Part shown: piece after piece, positions 40,481-64,000 of the stretch
Layout of the letters: each line of letters opens with the position of its first letter
Position numbering within the stretch: the stretch's first letter is position 1
Origin: Mugil cephalus
Lineage: Eukaryota > Chordata > Actinopteri > Mugiliformes > Mugilidae
Length of the DNA stretch: 64,000 nt
NCBI RefSeq assembly: GCF_022458985.1
Contig: NC_061788.1
Location: 1,051,264 to 1,115,263 of the forward strand
Reading direction: 5' to 3'
Notes under the pieces: generated by a model
The model's database searches: none
What the model was told of the DNA's origin: nothing
The model's input: only the letters and a program-made list of their open reading frames with translations
Made by a program: the position numbers and the translations under genes

Positions 40481-40660
40481 ATTCCTCCTGTAGCTCCGCC
40501 CACACCCCACCCCTATTGGTCCAAGCCGTTTGTCTCTTCCTATATTCCTCCTGTAGCTCCGCCCACACCCCACCCCTATTGGTCCAAGCCGTTTGTCTCT
40601 TCCTATATTCCTCCTGTAGCTCCGCCCACACCCCACCCCTATTGGTCCAAGCCGTTTGTC
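40481..40660 (+). repeat. 63-bp tandem repeat, about three copies, with CCAAT and GC-box motifs
   Basis: Units begin near 40481, 40544 and 40607 and are nearly identical. Each contains tagctccgcccacaccccac followed by ccctattggtccaagccg: a CCGCCC/CACCCC cluster and an inverted CCAAT box. The period, a multiple of three, explains the repetitive open frames. Confidence 0.93.
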
Positions 40661-40837
40661 ACATTTTTGTTTTGTTTGAAGATATTTATTTGAAATTAAG
40701 GTGGTTTCACTTCATAACACAGCTTATGAGAATAAGATTCTGGTTCTGGTCCTGGTCCTGGTTCTGGTCCTGACGTCATTGACAGCTGGAGAAGACATTC
40801 ATTTGTTCATTCATCCATTCATTCATTCATTAGGTTA

Positions 40838-41822
40838 AGCTAATAACATGATGCTATTAAAGCTAACCATGATAACATGATGCTATTAAAGCTAACCATA
40901 AGAACATGATGCTATTAAAGCTAATAACGTGATGCTATTAAAGCTAACCATAATAACATGATGCTATTACAGCTAACCATGATAACACGATGCTATTAAA
41001 GCTAATAACATGATGCTATTAAAGCTAACCATGATAACATGATACTATTAAAGCTAATAACGTGATGCTATTAAAACTAACCATAATAACACGATTCTAT
41101 TAAATCTAAAAACAAAATGCTATTAAAGCTAACCATAATGACATGATGCTATTAAAGCTAACCATAATGACATGATGCTATTAAAGCTAACTATAAGAAC
41201 ATGATGATATTAAAGCTAATAACATGATGCTATTAAAGCTAACCATAATGACATGATGCTGTTAAAGCTAACTATAATGACATGATGCTATTAAAGCTAA
41301 CCATAATGACATGATGCTATTAAAGCTAACCATAATGACATGATGCTATTAAAGCTAACTATAATAACATGATGCTATTAAAGCTAACCATAATGGCATG
41401 ATGCTATTAAAGCTAACCATAATGACATGATGCTATTAAAGCTAACCATAATGACATGATGCTATTAAAGCTAACCATAATAACATGATGCTATTAAAGC
41501 TAACCATAATGACATGATGCTATTAAAGCTAACCATAATAACATGATGCTATTTAAACTAACCATAATGACATGATGCTATTAAAGCTAACCATAAGAAC
41601 ATGATGCTATTAAAGCTAATAACATGATGCTATTAAAGCTAACCATAATGACATGATGACATTAAAGCTAACCATAATGAAATGATGCTATTAAAGCTAA
41701 CCATAAGAACATGATGCTATTAAAGCTAATAACATGATGCTATTAAAGCTAACCATAAGAACATGATGCTATTAAAGCTAATAACATGATGCTATTAAAG
41801 CTAACCATAATGACATGATAGA
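40838..41822 (+). repeat. Approximately 32-bp minisatellite (AACATGATGCTATTAAAGCT)
   Basis: About 35 units of aacatgatgctattaaagct followed by aaccataatgac or by nothing (the 20-bp short form). Intergenic. Confidence 0.95.
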
Positions 41823-42139
41823 TAGATCTCTTGGAGAAGGAGCTCTGTTGTCTGTCTAACACCTGGTGGAGAGGGAGGTCAGGATGATCCATGACTGGTA
41901 TCAGTCTGTTAAGTGTCCTCCTCTCCCAGCCAAGGTTCTAGGGCTTGTTCAGGTTCTGGTGCTGAGATGGTGGTTTATTCCCCTTACCAGTGAACGTTCA
42001 CGTGGACCCTGGTCCGAGTCATTTCTACCGGGACCTGGTCAGTCTGCTTCACTCTGGAACAACTCCACCCAGACACTAGGAGGCGACCCGACTGGGCCTG
42101 ACCCCGTCTCTACTGATCCACAACTATCAGCTAGAACAT

Positions 42140-42690
42140 GGAGACACACGGCTACTAACGAGGACCAATCACAGCTCTGGTTACATTTAAACACTAACAA
42201 GGACGAATCACAGCTCTGGTTCCATTTAAACACTAACGAGGACCAATCACAGCTCTGGTTCCATTTAAACACTAACGAGGACCAATCACAGCTCTGGTTC
42301 CATTAAACACTAACGAGGACCAATCACAGCTCTGGTTCCATTTAAATACTAACGAGGACCAATCACAGCTCTGGTTACATTTAAACACTAACGAGGACCA
42401 ATCACAGCTCTGGTTCATTTAAAACTAACGAGGACCAATCACAGCTCTGGTTCCATTAAACACTAACGAGGACCAATCACAGCTCTGGTTCCATTAAACA
42501 CTAACGAGGACCAATCACAGCTCTGGTTCCATTTAAACACTAACGAGGACCAATCACAGCTCTGGTTCCATTTAAACACTAACGAGGACCAATCACAGCT
42601 CTGGTTACATTTAAACACTAACGAGGACCAATCACAGCTCTGGTTACATTTAAATACTAACGAGGACCAATCACAGCTCTGGTTACATTA
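42140..42690 (+). repeat. Approximately 37-bp minisatellite with CCAAT in every unit
   Basis: About 15 units of cgaggaccaatcacagctct followed by ggttccatttaaacactaa. Each unit carries CCAAT in an NF-Y-like context (ggaccaatcac). Confidence 0.95.
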
Positions 42691-43895
42691 AATTTTAATT
42701 TTAAAATTCAAAGCATTTTTCGTTACCAGGGTCAAGAGGGACGACCAACCCTTTTACAATCAGTTGATTTTCATTTCCTGTTTCTGAAAGCAAAAAATAA
42801 AATCGTTAGAAGGCAGGAACAAAAAAACGTCTGTCTTTTCATTTTGTCCAACTGGAGGTTTCCATTTTCAAAGTGCGAGTAAAACTACAAGGACCGTGGG
42901 GTGTAGGGGCGATAAAGATAAAGAATAGCGCTGCTATTTAACAGAAGTTGATGGACGTGGATCAGTACCTTGTTTTTCGAAACAATAAAAGAGTGTGTCT
43001 CAGGGAAGATGACATATTTCAGGTAAAAACTAAAAATAACTACATATAATCAGTGTTGGGCACGTTACTTTTAAAAAGTAATTAGTTATAGTTACTAGTT
43101 ATTTCTCCCAAAAAGTAACTGAGTCAGTAACTGAATTACTCCACTATAAAAGTAACTAGTTACATAGACACGTACTAACACGTATAATATTCATTGCACC
43201 TCAGACTAGTAGATATAAACCGCTTTAACATCGCTGTGAGAGCTGCTGCCTGTTGTTCCTCCCTCATACGTCATCACGTACGTCACAGATAACGTTGCAG
43301 TTTGTTGATGACCTGAGGAATGTTCTGGTCAAACCTCTGCTCTTTCTAAAGGCTGATATCAGAATAAATCACTGTGTCCTGCACAGAGCCTGATATCTGC
43401 CACCAAATCTCCCCTTTTCCTCGGATGCAGAGCGCTGCCATGATGGTTAAAGTGTGAGATCACTGTACAAGCTGGATATAAACACAGTCACTGTTCATCT
43501 ATGAGCTTCATTAACCATCGTGTGACAACACATTTGATTTGTTTGAAAGAAAACTGAACAAAGCTCTGTGCCCTTCAGAGATCAGTCTTCATGGAAGTAG
43601 ATGAAAACTAGTTTTTGAGCTGAAGCTTCTACAATGATCCAGTCTGTCAGGAAGTAGAGTCAGGATGCAACAGGCAGATACATCAGCTTTAGTTTGTACC
43701 GAGCCCCAAAAAAACAGCAACTTCTGGTCGTACAAAATGGAAAAACAAAAACAAAAAAAGGGCGTTTTTTGTTTCTGTCTTCTAACGATTTTATTTTTTG
43801 TTTTTGGAAACAGAAAATGAAAACCGATTTTTAAAGGTTTGGTCGTCCCTCCTGATCCATTCAAAAGGCTTTGAATTTTAATTTGTAATCCAATG
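42690..43895. mobile_element. Non-autonomous DNA transposon with long terminal inverted repeats
   Basis: The left arm (about 42695-42850) and the inverted right arm (about 43725-43895) match over roughly 160 bp: aaaattcaaagc, agggacgaccaa, then tttcatttcctgtttctgaa against tttcattttctgtttccaaa, and aaaataaaatcgttagaag. Between the arms there is no transposase frame. An inner segment beginning cagtgttgggcacgttactt (43051), with a following run of gtaattagtta/agtaactagtta motifs, looks like a second fish repeat nested inside. Superfamily is not assigned and the target duplication is not resolved. Confidence 0.65.
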
Positions 43896-45100
43896 ATTTG
43901 TAAATCCAATGACCAAAACATGCACAGACCCCTCAGCTCTAGCGTTGCGACCTTTGAGAGATGAAAATAATGGATGCCCACCACTGCTCCTTGGGCCGAG
44001 CTCCTGCATTGGTGATATGTTTTATTTTCTGCAAGTGTTTTTAGTAAAGGGGTGATCAAGAAAGTAATTAGTCATGAAATGCTTCATTAACAATGAACAT
44101 GTTTTTGTGCAAGAGATGAACTTTTAAAATATGGTAAATGGTGAATGGTCTTATTTGTACATAGATCTTTTCTACCTATTGTTTCTCAAAGCACTTTTAC
44201 AGTCAGAGACACATTCACACACCAGCTGCACTGGGAGCAACTCGAGGTCCAGTGTCTTGATCAAGGACACTTCCGCCTGAATATAAACTAAATAAATAGA
44301 GAACTTAATGTAAGTTTTAAGTGTTCTTGCTGTGGGGACACTTAGTGAACCGTGGGATATTCTACAACAGAGAAAAAAACACTTGTAAATTCGTCTTTGA
44401 TTATTCAAATTTTCAGTCCAACAGTCTTGGATTGAACAGAAGCTCCAACTCGCTGAGTTACTTATTTGTCCAAGTGTCCAAGAGTTTTAAAAAAAAATAC
44501 TTTTTTCTTCACGTTATTTCTTTCTTTCTTTATTTATTCATAAATAACAAAGAAAAGAGACGTAAATGCTTCGCTGCATTGTTGGTTCATTTATCGTCAG
44601 CTAATGAAGTCAAACCTTAAGTTACTTCTTCTGCTCCGTCCTGGAGACTCAGATAAGTTTGTGGATGTTGTTGTTTTGTTGCAGTTGCTGCATGCTACAG
44701 TATTGTCTCGATCATGTATCTTCTCAGTAAAGTTCTTATTTTACCATATTTTATTTAGCTAGATTTATCATAATAAAATGACCTGAAACTGAGGCTGATC
44801 CACTTTTATAAATCTGTACTAGTTCCTATGGATCATTGTCGAGTCCACTTTCATTTGATCTGATAATCCACTGTCCTGGTCTTTCTGTATTTATGTCACC
44901 AGGACACAAACGCTCTAATAATATTATTACATTAATTGATAATATTATCACACCTAAATATTCACTATTAACTGGAGACACTTTATCACCAGTTCCTTGC
45001 TCTTTGTATTCAGGCCAACACCAGTACTTTATTTCTCTGGTTCTGGATCACTGGGCCCGGGCTTCACAGCGTCATGTGACCTACAATGTTCCAGGGACTC
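43896..45100. other. Intergenic DNA with a common fish interspersed repeat
   Basis: 44130-44285 (atggtaaatggtgaatggtc ... aaagcacttttacagtcaga ... cactgggagcaactcgaggt) has the look of a widely dispersed fish repeat often seen near genes. The rest is A/T-rich with no gene recognised. Confidence 0.45.
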
Positions 45101-45199
45101 GAACCAAAGACCCCCCCACCGTTTCCAGCGGAAGCCCCTCCCTGTTAGCCTGTTAGCCGTTAGCCTGTTAGCTCCGTTAGCTCTGGAGCCGAACGACAG

Positions 45200-45365
45200 G
45201 AGGGGAAACCGGGAAAAGGGGGATAAGAACACGGGAAAGCGGGATAAAAACACGGAGAAAGGAGAATAAGAACACGGAGAAAAGAGGATAAAAACACGGG
45301 AAAGGTGGATAAAACCACAGGGAAGCAGGTTAAACACACGGGAAAGGAGGATAAAGACAGTGGGA
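45200..45365 (+). repeat. GGATAAAAACACGG-type short repeat upstream of fer
   Basis: About eight diverged units of roughly 20 bp (gggaaagcgggataaaaaca type) within the probable fer upstream region. Confidence 0.85.
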
Positions 45366-45836
45366 AGGAGGAGATGGTCCCGGTGGACGGTCGAGGACCG
45401 CGGTGACTTCAGAGAAGTTTAACCCAGGAGAACCCTCCGACCCTCGGACCCTCCAGACCCTCGGACCCGTCCTCCTCCTCTCCATCCGGGGGAAATCTGG
45501 AGCCAGGCCCGGTCTCGGTCTTCATGCCGCTGGGTTCGGTTCTTTGTTCTGTTTAAGGTGATTTTCTACGAAGTTTATTTGGCCTCGTTTGTTCGTTAGT
45601 TCCAGTGGGAACAGCCTGTTAGCATGCTAGCCTATTAGCTTCTCTTTGCCATTACGTTTAAAGGGAACGGGCAACTAGCATTAGCCTAGCATCAGCTAAA
45701 CGCCGTGGGAGTTGAGAGTTTAGTTTAGGAGGAGTTTGAGCCGTGTTTTAAAGGTGCGTGGCTTTAATGTGGTTTGAAGTGTATGTAGATGAGACCATGA
45801 ACCCCAGCAGAGACTGACTCAGAGACCTGATCCAGG
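45366..45836 (+). promoter_or_regulatory. fer: Probable fer promoter/5' UTR region
   Basis: GC-richer, non-repetitive DNA immediately upstream of the fer initiator ATG. I see no TATA box and cannot place the start site. An AAG|GTG-type donor before the ATG exon is not needed if transcription starts here. Confidence 0.35.

Positions 45837-64000
<18,164 letters not shown>

Overview
This window comes from a vertebrate nuclear genome, almost certainly a ray-finned fish and probably a percomorph. The evidence is split genes with canonical GT-AG introns whose exons translate into well-known vertebrate proteins, short introns, and fish-type hAT, DIRS-like, LINE and Tc1-like remnants. There is no prokaryotic gene organisation. 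I cannot name the species.

Layout. 483-2782 (+): the last five coding exons of fukutin (fktn). 3190-4060: a BED-finger transposon remnant and small tandem repeats. 4441-4956 (-): ufc1, the UFM1-conjugating enzyme, as one uninterrupted exon. 6017-17481 (+): complete ythdc1, the nuclear m6A reader, in 16 coding exons, with a satellite of about 3.3 kb in intron 10. 19528-24172 (+): a complete PRR14-family gene with a Tantalus domain; an opposite-strand LINE fragment lies just upstream and a 1.3-kb 12-bp array sits in an intron. 26652-32509 (+): complete pisd, phosphatidylserine decarboxylase, with two alternative sets of 5' coding exons. 33123-33926 (-): a two-exon RING-finger gene convergent with pisd. 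36262-36504 (-): a small candidate gene encoding an 80-aa PPPPY/Cys-rich protein. 36.6-45.8 kb: no recognisable gene, mostly minisatellites plus non-autonomous transposons. 45837-63923 (+): the fer tyrosine kinase gene, 17 coding exons from the initiator Met into the kinase C-lobe; the 3' end lies outside the window. Its introns hold a telomere-like CCCCTAA array, a 775-bp non-autonomous hAT element with target duplication, a DIRS-like retroelement broken by later insertions, and a decayed hAT transposase gene with terminal repeats and an 8-bp target duplication.

The genes are unrelated housekeeping or signalling loci (glycosylation of dystroglycan, ufmylation, m6A reading, heterochromatin tethering, phospholipid synthesis, kinase signalling), not an operon or functional cluster. 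The most unusual property is the density of tandem repeats: summing my own boundaries, roughly a quarter of the window. I checked every exon join in fktn, ythdc1, prr14, pisd and fer for reading-frame phase, and all are consistent. I found no convincing undescribed multi-gene system. The best leads are the intronless ufc1, the dual 5' ends of pisd, the nested transposons in fer intron 7, and minisatellites whose units carry transcription-factor-like motifs.
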